32,494 nt of DNA, taken from Alistipes sp. (GTDB lineage: Bacteria; Bacteroidota; Bacteroidia; Bacteroidales; Rikenellaceae). Below, one piece after another: positions 25,629 through 32,494 of the stretch (positions within the stretch are counted from its first letter, which is position 1; each line of letters starts with the position of its first letter). The stretch is taken from positions 1 to 32,494 of the forward strand of contig JAHHQL010000020.1 of the NCBI GenBank assembly GCA_020026415.1, read 5' to 3'. The position numbers and the translations under genes are program-made. Below the pieces are notes generated by a model that did no database searches, was not told where the DNA came from, and saw nothing but the letters and a program-made list of their open reading frames with translations.

Positions 25629-25658
25629 AAAAAAACGCTCTTCCAAAGAGGAAGAGCG
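25629..25658 (-). terminator. Terminator of the candidate small RNA
   Basis: On the minus strand CGCTCTTCC, five-base loop, GGAAGAGCG is followed by seven T. It cannot belong to the upstream kinase gene, which has its own terminator. Confidence 0.85.
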
Positions 25659-25841
25659 CACAAAGAGACAAAACAATTAATAGTCCGAATATCATCCCCT
25701 GCCGCCAGCATACCACAGCAGGAACTTCGGGATTCAAGCGAAAGTTTGAGACAACTACAATCCGAATGCTGACTCCAAACTATTAATCAACCCAATAAAA
25801 TTAAAACCTCAAAATTTATGACTTTTACTTTCATCTCAAAT
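25629..25841 (-). ncRNA. Candidate small RNA between glpR and the NtrC-type operon
   Basis: A full promoter (25848-25877) and an intrinsic terminator (25629-25658), both on the minus strand, bracket about 213 bases without a credible gene. The transcript can fold: 5' arm ACTATTAAT (25779-25787) pairs with ATTAATAGT (25676-25684) to close a domain containing a 7-bp hairpin (25698-25704 with 25716-25722) and an 8-bp hairpin with one bulge (25726-25734 with 25759-25766). A 15-codon ORF (ATG at 25834, stop ending at 25787) lies near its 5' end and could be a leader, but it looks weak. It faces glpR tail to tail. I cannot match it to a known family; a 6S-like role is one possibility that the fold does not clearly support. 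Confidence 0.55.
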
Positions 25842-25847
25842 CGAAAG

Positions 25848-25877
25848 CAAATATACGAATAAAAATTTCATTTCAAA
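25848..25877 (-). promoter_or_regulatory. Promoter of the candidate small RNA
   Basis: On the minus strand TTTG (25874-25877), 18 bases, TATATTTG (25848-25855), matching the Bacteroidetes consensus. A TTTCGAAA palindrome (25903-25910), like the glpA-glpR ones, lies 25 bases upstream. Confidence 0.75.
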
Positions 25878-25938
25878 AATTATTTGGCATTTAATTTACA
25901 CATTTCGAAACTTATTTGTTTCATATCAATTTTTTTGC

Positions 25939-25963
25939 AAAAAAACACGGCTTTGAAAGCCGT
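25939..25963 (-). terminator. Terminator of the NtrC-type regulator/kinase operon
   Basis: On the minus strand ACGGCTTTCAAAGCCGT is followed, after one G, by a run of T, 28 bases beyond the kinase stop. Confidence 0.9.
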
Positions 25964-25991
25964 ACAAGACGATTCGGGGAACCTGCCTCCC

Positions 25992-27242
25992 CTATTTGAA
26001 ATAAAGACTGAATGTCGTGATTTTCTCGTCACTGCGTTCGAGGACGATTGCACCGTTGTGCAGACGCATGATCTGACGCGAAAGGCTCAATCCGATGCCC
26101 GACCCGTCCTGCTTGGTTGTATAGAACGGCACGAAGATCTCCTCGGCCGATTGCGGACTGATCGGCCGGCCGTTGTTCGACACCGACACCACGACCTGCT
26201 CCGCGAAGTTGATCTTCGCCTCGATCTCCACAATCCGCGCCTCCGCCTGCAAGGCATTCTTGATCAAGTTGATGATAATTTGCGAAATCTGATTTTCATC
26301 GGCATAGAGCAATACATCATCCGACTTCTCGACATACTGCAACACGGCACCCGATGCCGCGACTTGTTCCTCGGTCAGTTTACGCACCTTGTCGATCAGA
26401 TCGCGCACGAAAAACGCCTGTTTCACGGGTGGCGACACACGCGTCAGATTGCGGTAATTGTCCACAAAGCGGATCAATCCTTTTGAAGACGAGGCGATGG
26501 TCTCGAAGCCCTGCTCCAACTCTTCTAAGTTGAGCCGTGCCCCGCCATCCTCACGCGCCTGCTTCAGATCCTCGCTGAACGCTTCGCTCAGGGACGCAAT
26601 CGGGGTGATCGTATTCATGATTTCGTGGTTCAACACACGCACCAATTTATTCCACGACAATTCCTCACTGTGTTCCAGATCGCCCGTAATGTTGTTGAAC
26701 GTCACGATCTTGACCTCCTGTCCGGCCACTTCCGCTTCGGTGGCCGTCAGCGAAATGGTGATTTTGTTGCGCTCGTTGTAGAACGAACAACGCAACTCCT
26801 TGTTGTCGGAAACCTGTTCAAATGCCTGTTGCAATTCGTCGGAAATAATTGACAATTGTCGGATGTGGCTCAAAGCCATGATACCCAATACCTGCATGGC
26901 GGCAACATTGGAATAGGTGATCTGTCCGAACCGTTGATCCGAGACAATGAACACAATGATTCCCGTCTTGATGTTGTCGAGCATTTTGCCGTAGTAGCGG
27001 TTCTGTTCCGAAATGGTATCCATCTCGCGGTCGAAAATCTGACGCAGGCGGTTCATCGTGCGGTTGAACCGAAACAATGAGAAACACTTGTCGGCATAGC
27101 GGAATCCCGTTTCACGATCTTCCAGTGCATCAATCATGAAGGACACTTTACGGCGTAAACGGATCGTCACCACGACGGCAGTGACGACGGCGACCACAAT
27201 TCCAACCGTGAGTACCAATGCAACGATTTCGAACCAAGTCAT
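25992..27242 (-). CDS. NtrY/NtrB-like sensor histidine kinase
   Basis: This 416-residue kinase is paired with an NtrC-type activator. It has one N-terminal membrane helix (about 5-27, IVALVLTVGIVVAVVTAVVV) and almost no periplasmic part, so the signal is probably cytoplasmic or in the membrane. A PAS-like domain (about 85-190, MLDNIKTGIIVFI...) precedes the H box LVRVLNHEIMNTITPIASL (His206) and an ATPase domain with INLIKNALQAEA, VSNNGRPIS and GSGIGLSLSRQIM. The start ATG overlaps the regulator stop by one base (TGATG), so the pair is translationally coupled. What it senses is not evident. Confidence 0.92.
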   Translation of the reverse strand: MTWFEIVALVLTVGIVVAVVTAVVVTIRLRRKVSFMIDALEDRETGFRYADKCFSLFRFNRTMNRLRQIFDREMDTISEQNRYYGKMLDNIKTGIIVFIVSDQRFGQITYSNVAAMQVLGIMALSHIRQLSIISDELQQAFEQVSDNKELRCSFYNERNKITISLTATEAEVAGQEVKIVTFNNITGDLEHSEELSWNKLVRVLNHEIMNTITPIASLSEAFSEDLKQAREDGGARLNLEELEQGFETIASSSKGLIRFVDNYRNLTRVSPPVKQAFFVRDLIDKVRKLTEEQVAASGAVLQYVEKSDDVLLYADENQISQIIINLIKNALQAEARIVEIEAKINFAEQVVVSVSNNGRPISPQSAEEIFVPFYTTKQDGSGIGLSLSRQIMRLHNGAIVLERSDEKITTFSLYFK

Positions 27243-28564
27243 CAGATATTGTATTTTTTAAGTTTTGCGTAAAGCGTCGGGCGACTGATGTTCAGTGACT
27301 TGGCAACAACCGTCAGATTGCCGTTGCAGCGTTCCATTGCAGCACGGATGGCTCTTTCCTCCAACTCCTCCAACGACTCTTCGGGCATCGGTTCGGCTTT
27401 GGCGGATTGCTCCAACGTAAAATCGGAATCCGACAACAACTCCCCGCCCGAAAGGATTACCGCCTTTTCGATCGTATTCTGCAATTCGCGGATATTACCG
27501 TTCCACGGATGCCCCAACAAGAGGGTTTCGGCCGAGGAGTCCAATCCCGCAACCATACGGTGGTATTTCTCGCGGTAACGATCCACGAAAAGTTGCGCCA
27601 GTGGCAGAATCTCGTCCTGCCGTTCACGCAGAGCGGGCAGATGCAGGTGAATGGTATTGATTCGGTAGTATAAGTCTTCGCGGAACAGTCCGTTGCGCAC
27701 CAACTCCTCCAAATCCTTGTTCGTGGCACAAATCAGACGAATATCAACCGGACGCGGTTTGGTGTCGCCCACACGGACAATCGTGCGGCTTTGCAACACG
27801 CGCAGTAATTTGGCCTGAAGATGCAGCGGAATGTTTCCGATTTCGTCGAGGAACAGCGTACCGCCGTCCGCCTCTTCGATCTTACCCCGATGATCCGCAT
27901 AAGCCCCCGTAAACGAGCCTTTTACGTGTCCGAAAAGTTCGCTTTCAAACAAATTGTCGGTAATTGCGCCCAGATCGACCGAGATCATCGGTCGCCGTGC
28001 ACGATCCGACAGGCGGTGAATCTCCGATGCCAGCACATCCTTACCCGTTCCGTTCTCGCCCGTGATCAGTACGTTGGCATCCGTCGGTGCGATCTTCTCG
28101 GTGGTCATGCGCAGCGTCCGCATCTTGGGATCATTACCCCAATACATCTCCACCGGACTGCCTGTTTGGGGCGTTTTCCCTCTTGATTTTCCGCAGGCTT
28201 CCTTCAGAATCCCGATCAAGCGGTCATTCTCGTAGGGTTTCACCACAAAATCGAATGCCCCGCGTTTCATCCCCTCGACCGCCAACGCAATGTCGGCATA
28301 GGCCGTAAAGAGCACCACTTCGATTTGGGGCATCGTGCGTTTCAGTTCCAAAAGCCAATACAGGCCTTCGTTTCCCGTATTGATGTCGGTCTCAAAATTC
28401 ATGTCGAGCAAAACCACATCGGGCATAAATTCCCGCACCTTCGACATCAGCGTCTTGGGTGACGGGATCAACTCCACCCCTTCGAAATATCGTGGAAGCA
28501 GGATTTTGAGTGCCGCGCGGATACCCGCATTATCATCTACAATTAAAACTTTGCCTTTGTTCAT
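27242..28564 (-). CDS. NtrC-type sigma-54-dependent response regulator
   Basis: This 440-residue transcription activator works with sigma-54 RNA polymerase. Receiver domain: LIVDDNAGIR and phospho-acceptor Asp54 in VVLLDMNFETD. AAA+ domain: Walker A GENGTGKD (169-176), the sigma-54 contact loop reading GSFTGA (216-221, usually GAFTGA) and Walker B GTLFLDEIG (about 236). The C-terminal Fis-type helix-turn-helix ends the protein (GNLTVVAKSLNISRPTLYAKLKK). It is first in the operon with its kinase. It is divergent from the MATE gene, so it might control it, but I found no clear -24/-12 sigma-54 promoter there. Confidence 0.94.
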   Translation of the reverse strand: MNKGKVLIVDDNAGIRAALKILLPRYFEGVELIPSPKTLMSKVREFMPDVVLLDMNFETDINTGNEGLYWLLELKRTMPQIEVVLFTAYADIALAVEGMKRGAFDFVVKPYENDRLIGILKEACGKSRGKTPQTGSPVEMYWGNDPKMRTLRMTTEKIAPTDANVLITGENGTGKDVLASEIHRLSDRARRPMISVDLGAITDNLFESELFGHVKGSFTGAYADHRGKIEEADGGTLFLDEIGNIPLHLQAKLLRVLQSRTIVRVGDTKPRPVDIRLICATNKDLEELVRNGLFREDLYYRINTIHLHLPALRERQDEILPLAQLFVDRYREKYHRMVAGLDSSAETLLLGHPWNGNIRELQNTIEKAVILSGGELLSDSDFTLEQSAKAEPMPEESLEELEERAIRAAMERCNGNLTVVAKSLNISRPTLYAKLKKYNI

Positions 28565-28602
28565 TTCTTTTTAAGACACGGATTTTGCCCGCACCTTAAA
28601 GA

Positions 28603-28610
28603 CAAAGGTA
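28603..28610 (-). promoter_or_regulatory. -7 box upstream of the NtrC-type operon
   Basis: On the minus strand this reads TACCTTTG, a perfect -7 box 38 bases before the regulator ATG. The -33 element is not obvious. Confidence 0.55.
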
Positions 28611-28665
28611 CAAATTTTTCCGACATTGACTTGCCTCTCATCGAAAAACAAATTCGTGTTTTTGC

Positions 28666-28695
28666 TTGTTTTTACGGGTTTAAAGAGTACCTTTG
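28666..28695 (+). promoter_or_regulatory. Promoter of the MATE leader
   Basis: TTG at 28666-28668, 19 bases, TACCTTTG at 28688-28695. Transcription should start near 28702, giving a leader of about 178 bases before the MATE ATG. Confidence 0.7.
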
Positions 28696-28732
28696 CCGCG
28701 CATTTGAAAAAATAGGACTTATTCTGTTACAT

Positions 28733-28771
28733 ATGTACTGTTACGGACTTTTACCCGGTAAAACCAAGTAA
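28733..28771 (+). CDS. 12-residue leader peptide of the MATE gene
   Basis: ATG at 28733 opens MYCYGLLPGKTK and stops at TAA 28769-28771. It lies between the promoter and an intrinsic terminator that precedes the MATE gene. The stop codon overlaps a segment (GTAAGAGT, 28768-28775) able to pair with GTTCTTAC (28814-28821) inside the terminator. An RNA hairpin (TTTTAC/GTAAAA, 28749-28763) lies within the ORF. This arrangement is typical of ribosome-mediated attenuation. No ribosome-binding site is visible, as is usual here. Confidence 0.55.
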   Translation: MYCYGLLPGKTK

Positions 28772-28806
28772 GAGTTCAGACCGTTCGCATCGTTACAATA
28801 CCTCAA

Positions 28807-28837
28807 GCCTGTCGTTCTTACGACGGGTCTTTTTTTT
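28807..28837 (+). terminator. Intrinsic terminator (attenuator) in the MATE leader
   Basis: CCTGTCGT (28808-28815), loop TCTT, ACGACGGG (28820-28827, one G-T pair), then eight T after TC. It lies 43 bases before the MATE ATG and downstream of the promoter, so it would stop transcription before the gene unless prevented. Confidence 0.88.
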
Positions 28838-28879
28838 GTGGCATACCGGAAACAAAAAACTTACAAACAAATAATTATC

Positions 28880-29953
28880 ATGAAAGCAATCCAAGAAACC
28901 GAAAATCAGGACTCAGAATTTCGGACATTTCTGAAGTATCTGTTACCCAGCATGTTTTCCATGGCTCTGGTGGCAGTTTACACCTTTACCGACACGTTTG
29001 TCGTCGGCCGTAAGTTGGGTGCGGTCGCTCTGGGTGCAATGGGCATCTGCACCCCGATCATCACCATCTCGTTTGCCTTGGGCTTTATGTTCGGCATCGG
29101 CGGCAGCAGTCTTTATTCGATCAGTCGCGGACAAGGCGACCACCGGAAAGCCAATTCCTACTTCACCACTTCGGCTTTGAGTGCACTGGTATTGGGCATT
29201 CTGCTTGCCGTGTTGGGCAACATCTTCATCGAGCCGTTTGCCTGTTTTTTGGGGGCGGATTCTGAGAACATCATTTTTGTACTGCCCTACCTGCGTTGTA
29301 TTCTGATCTACATTCCGGGATTTCTGTTGGATCAGTTGATGAGTTGCTTCGTCAGAAACGACGGCCATCCGAAAGTCGCCATGACAGCCATTGCCGTCGG
29401 TACGGGATTGAACGTCATCCTCGATTTCCTGTTTGTATTCGGATTTGATTGGGGTATGTTCGGTGCGGCCTTCGCCACCTGCCTGTGTTCGTTCATTACG
29501 ATCCTGATCAACTTCGGCTACACAATTTGGAAACGACTGAACATCCGCGTGCATCTCGAAAACTTCGACCCGAAAAAGGCTTGGGAGGTCATTAAGAGCG
29601 GATTCAGCGTCTTTATCCTCGAATCGTCGTCGGGTGTCGTTATTTTCGTGTTCATTCAGCAGGCCACGATGCTGTACGGCACGCAAGGGGCTTCGATCTA
29701 TACCATCATCATGAACTGGACGCTCATCACGATGAATATGGTACTGGGTGTCACGCAGGCGGCACAACCGCTCATCAGTCTGAGTTACGGCGCACGGGAA
29801 TATTCTTCGATGTACAAATATCGCAAATATTCGGTGACGACGGGACTTCTTTTAGGTGTCGTCTATCTTGTGATCGGTTACGGATTCACCGATTCGCTCG
29901 TCAAGGTATTTGCCACCGACAGCGAACAACTCATCACCGACACGGTGTATGCC
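28880..29953 (+). pseudogene. MATE-family efflux transporter, 5' exon-like part (interrupted)
   Basis: This is a multidrug and toxin extrusion transporter of the inner membrane, driven by sodium or protons. The start at 28880 (MKAIQETENQDSEFRTFLKYLLPSMFSM) is preferred to upstream in-frame codons that lie in the terminator. About ten membrane helices are present, with FTDTFVVGRKLGAVALGAMG and GMFGAAFATCLCS typical of the family. The coding sequence is cut after TDTVYA at 29953 by the antisense group II intron; reading on into the intron gives Ile-Gly and then TAA (29960-29962), a product of 360 residues missing the last helices. The frame resumes at 32419. Expression appears to be controlled by the leader attenuator. 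Confidence 0.93.
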
Positions 29954-30016
29954 ATAGGCTAAGCACCCAGCGCCTTGCCATTTGTTACAATGGTAGGTTT
30001 CCAAGCACTCGCCTCC

Positions 30017-30050
30017 GAACCGTGCATACAGGTCTCCCCGTACACGGCTC
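30017..30050 (-). ncRNA. Group II intron domain V
   Basis: On the minus strand a 34-base hairpin starts GAGCCGTG, with the catalytic AGC triad, and ends GCACGGTTC. This is the canonical domain V. It starts 13 bases after the end of the reverse transcriptase gene; the domain VI region lies between it and the intron end. Confidence 0.9.
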
Positions 30051-30063
30051 TCCACCTTATCAT

Positions 30064-31881
30064 TCAGTCTAACTTTCCCGAATGTATTTTGTGATGACAT
30101 ACTGAACATACTGCTAATGTTTTACGGTTACGAGAAATCATTTTTATTTCCCAATCACTTTTACCTTTCAAGTCTTTGAGTTTGCGAACATGGTGCATTT
30201 CAAGATTATCGGTTGCACCGCAGTTTTCACATACACGTGCATTTAGTCTTGTAATCAATCCATTTCTGCCACCCGTTATAGCGACTGTGTTAGGTAATCT
30301 GTCATCCAAAGTACGGTTCGGTAGTTCCTTGCGTTTGAAACCTTTGTCATAAAACTCACGTCTGACCTCATCCCCTTTCTTGTTTGTGTATGGTATGGAG
30401 AATACACCGTTTTTCTTGTACTTCGCAATAATCTTCTTTTTGGAAGTAGTGTATTTTGCGGCGTATGTCTTGTACATACTATACTCCATAATGTTGTAGA
30501 AAGAGTCAATAACGGGGCTGTTGTTTGCTATCGAGTAATAGTTGTAGAACCCCATGATTTCAGAGTTATATTGACTTATAATCTCCAAATCATCAAGACA
30601 TTTCATATATGGACGACCTTTTGGCTTCCAAACTTCTTTTCCGTTCTGCTTGGTGATTTTAACAGCATCATATTCAAGAAGTTTCTTTCGCATTATTTCG
30701 GTAGTCACATATAGTACTATCTTGTGGTTTAACGACCTTGTCAAATGACCGTTCTTATCTCTGCGTGTATCATTGGATTTTCGTACAAAGACATCATATC
30801 CAAGAAATTTAGCATGTTTTCTTGCATTGGTAATCAGAGTCTTCTCGTCAGATAGCTCCAGTTTCAATTTATCAGCCATAAATTGCTTTATGTCCTCTTT
30901 GATTTGGATACAATCTTGCTTGCTACCGATTACTCCAATTAGAAAATCATCTGCATATCTTATGTATTTCAGTCGTTTGATACTGTCATCCATTTCATCA
31001 CCGGCAGGATATTTCAGTCGCTCTTTGACAGTTTCTCTAATTTTTGCAAACAATTGTTTACGTTTCGTTTCATCAACAGTGTTTCGTAGTTTTTCAACTA
31101 ACTTGGCTTTACGATGTCCGAGTTGTTTTGCTATCGGATTATCCTTGCGTCTTTTTCCCTTGTCGAATTTTGTGATGTACTCCTTGATGTACTTGTCAAA
31201 TTTGTCAAGGTATATGTTCGCCAATATAGGGCTTATAATACCACCTTGCGGAGTTCCACTGTATGATTTGTGGAATACCCAGTCTTCAACATATCCCGCA
31301 TTCAGGAATTTTCTGATAAGTCGGATAAACCTGTTATCGGAAATCCTTTCTGAGAGAATGGCTATCAGTACTTCATGGTCTATGTTATCGAAGAAACCTT
31401 TAATGTCTCCCTCGATAAACCACTTAGTGCCATTGAACGACTTTTGAATACTTGAGAGTGCAGTTTGAGGACTTCGTTGCGGTCTGAAACCATGTGAGGT
31501 GTTTTCAAAACTGCCCTCATATATAGCTTCCAAAATCATTCTGATAACCTCTTGCAGAAGTTTATCCATAAATGACGGAATACCCAGCGGTCTCATCTTT
31601 CCGTTTTTCTTCGGAATGTAAACTCGCTGTGAGGGTTTAGGCTGATACGTCTCGTTTTTGAGCGTATCAATCAACTGCTCAATATGGGATATACTGAAGC
31701 CGTCAACGGTTTTTCCGTCAACTCCCTTTGTCATATTGCCTTGTTTGGCATATATGCGTTGGTAGGCTATGTAGTACATCTCTTCATTAAACAGTATCCG
31801 ATACAAACGTTCGAACTTGTATTCCAAGTCGGAACTATGTTGTGTTAGACTGTTTAATATCTTTTCTGGATTTCTTTTCAT
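30064..31881 (-). CDS. ltrA: Group II intron reverse transcriptase/maturase with HNH endonuclease
   Basis: This multifunctional intron-encoded protein supports splicing and retrohoming. The start MKRNPEKILNSL at 31881 fits the family; ATG 31938 in frame would add 19 residues. At 605 residues it is full length. Order of parts: RT0 to RT7 with RPLGIPSFMDKLLQE, GDIKGFFDNIDH, GTPQGGIISPILANIYLD and the catalytic YADD (about 309-312); domain X (maturase) near GFYNYYSIANN; then a C-terminal HNH zinc endonuclease (CENCGATDNLEMHHVRKL...CSVCHHKIH). All catalytic residues are present, so the intron may still be mobile. Confidence 0.96.
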   Translation of the reverse strand: MKRNPEKILNSLTQHSSDLEYKFERLYRILFNEEMYYIAYQRIYAKQGNMTKGVDGKTVDGFSISHIEQLIDTLKNETYQPKPSQRVYIPKKNGKMRPLGIPSFMDKLLQEVIRMILEAIYEGSFENTSHGFRPQRSPQTALSSIQKSFNGTKWFIEGDIKGFFDNIDHEVLIAILSERISDNRFIRLIRKFLNAGYVEDWVFHKSYSGTPQGGIISPILANIYLDKFDKYIKEYITKFDKGKRRKDNPIAKQLGHRKAKLVEKLRNTVDETKRKQLFAKIRETVKERLKYPAGDEMDDSIKRLKYIRYADDFLIGVIGSKQDCIQIKEDIKQFMADKLKLELSDEKTLITNARKHAKFLGYDVFVRKSNDTRRDKNGHLTRSLNHKIVLYVTTEIMRKKLLEYDAVKITKQNGKEVWKPKGRPYMKCLDDLEIISQYNSEIMGFYNYYSIANNSPVIDSFYNIMEYSMYKTYAAKYTTSKKKIIAKYKKNGVFSIPYTNKKGDEVRREFYDKGFKRKELPNRTLDDRLPNTVAITGGRNGLITRLNARVCENCGATDNLEMHHVRKLKDLKGKSDWEIKMISRNRKTLAVCSVCHHKIHSGKLD

Positions 31882-32418
31882 GTCTCTCACATTTTCCAAA
31901 ATTAACATTAAACGATAATGGCTGCTTCCCTTCGCCATGTACAAGGTTTTCCCTTGCTCGGACTACTACGGAAGCTCTGTTGCCATATGGGTTGCCCCAC
32001 TTAGGCAATCCCCATTTAGACATATAATAACTATTTGGCTTGATAGATTGTCGGATACGACTTTCGTCCTTTATTATTTATGTAGTTGCTCTGTGACAAG
32101 TTCTTTTGCCCAATCGACCTGCAAGGAGAAGTTGGGTGCCACAGCATAACGTCTGTAACTGTCTTCCGTTAAGGCTTAACCATCGAGCCGCTCGGACTAT
32201 CGTTCAACCAGTATAGGCTTTATCCTCATATCTATCGTTTCACCTCGCCACTCGGTCAGGACTTGACAGTTAGTCCACTCGTGGCTTTGCCGACATGCTA
32301 CACTCCCCATCGTCTTTCGTTGAATGGATAAGTCGGCTGGTGATAGGTTATTATTTCAAAGAACACGAACCTAATAGCTTGCCAAAGCTATATTTATTAT
32401 ATGCCCTTATGGGCGCAC

Positions 32419-32494
32419 CTGCATCTGTTCCTACCCGCCTATCTTTTGATGAGCGTGGGTATCTGCATCGGAATTTACTACCAGTCTATCCAAT
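32419..32494 (+). pseudogene. MATE-family efflux transporter, 3' part (continues past window)
   Basis: Directly after the intron end, frame 1 reads LHLFLPAYLLMSVGICIGIY..., the helix that normally follows the break in MATE proteins (compare families with ...FLPAYLFMGVN...). Joined to 29953 it continues the frame exactly. The gene runs out of the window. Confidence 0.85.

Larger units (their letters stand above)
29954..32418 (-). mobile_element. Complete group II intron, antisense within the MATE gene
   Basis: This 2465-base retroelement has its 5' end at 32418 (minus strand GTGCGCCC, matching the GUGYG rule) and its 3' end at 29954 (minus strand ...TTAGCCTAT, ending in AU as expected for AY). 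Domain V is at 30017-30050, next to the stop of the encoded reverse transcriptase. The first about 530 bases of the intron (31882-32418) should hold domains I-III. The ends were set by sequence rules and by the fact that joining 29953 to 32419 restores the MATE frame. It is visibly more AT-rich than its surroundings, as expected for a newcomer. I could not identify the EBS1-IBS1 pairing with confidence. Confidence 0.9.

Noticed and set aside
25787..25834. 15-codon ORF in the candidate small RNA (minus strand)
   Set aside because: Too short and without motif; kept only as a possible leader in the RNA entry.
32119..32125. Possible EBS1 (TTGCAGG on the minus strand) for the intron target
   Set aside because: Pairs with only five bases of the upstream exon, one of them a wobble, so the assignment is not reliable.
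1..32494. CRISPR array, tRNA, rRNA, IS transposase, prophage genes
   Set aside because: No regularly spaced repeats, no cloverleaf or rRNA signatures, and no transposase or phage proteins were seen; the only mobile element is the group II intron.

Overview
The window looks like chromosomal DNA of a gut Bacteroidales bacterium of roughly even base composition; Alistipes or another Rikenellaceae is a reasonable guess, but no rRNA or tRNA is present to prove it. The evidence is the recurring Bacteroidetes promoter (TTTG or TTCG, 18-20 bases, then TAnnTTTG), the rarity of Shine-Dalgarno sequences, and the gene families: split KdpD plus separate kinase, TPR sensor kinase with LuxR-type regulator, lipoprotein NodT-like outer-membrane factor, and L,D-transpeptidases with an SHMCVRN active site.

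Layout. 1-2.2 kb, plus strand: the end of a short-form KdpD and its membrane histidine kinase, closed by a terminator. 2.4-8.3 kb, plus: an RND efflux operon (adaptor, permease, outer-membrane lipoprotein), closed by a 16-bp hairpin. 8.3-11 kb, plus: a periplasmic TPR sensor kinase and a LuxR-type response regulator. 11-13.6 kb, plus: a compact operon of two unknown lipoproteins and a polytopic membrane protein. 13.7-15.6 kb, plus: two L,D-transpeptidases from different subfamilies. 15.6-24.5 kb, minus: glpA-glpB-glpC-glpT, then a secreted HAD phosphatase, an OprO/P-type porin and a secreted beta-propeller-like protein. The divergent DeoR-type regulator glpR (24.8-25.6 kb, plus) is separated from glpA by a stretch full of TTTCGAAA-type palindromes. 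A candidate standalone small RNA follows on the minus strand. 26-28.6 kb, minus: an NtrC-type activator and its kinase. 28.7 kb to the end, plus: a MATE efflux gene with an attenuator-like leader, interrupted by a complete antisense group II intron.

How the genes work together. The glp block reads as one import and oxidation pathway: an anion porin in the outer membrane, a periplasmic phosphatase, GlpT exchanging glycerol-3-phosphate for phosphate across the inner membrane, and GlpABC passing electrons to the quinone pool, with GlpR as probable repressor. The two efflux systems flank other regulatory genes.

Most interesting points: (1) the MATE leader has a 12-codon ORF, a segment overlapping its stop codon that can pair with the following intrinsic terminator, and then the pump gene, which suggests ribosome-controlled attenuation; (2) the intron ends can be placed at 29954 and 32418, and removing it restores the MATE frame, but it lies antisense so normal splicing cannot rescue the mRNA; (3) an undescribed RNA candidate lies between glpR and the NtrC-type operon; (4) the glp operon carries three extra envelope genes behind a hairpin that may switch. 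The first 8 kb has several apparent reading-frame breaks (kdpD, its kinase, the outer-membrane factor, possibly the adaptor), which are either real decay or sequence errors.
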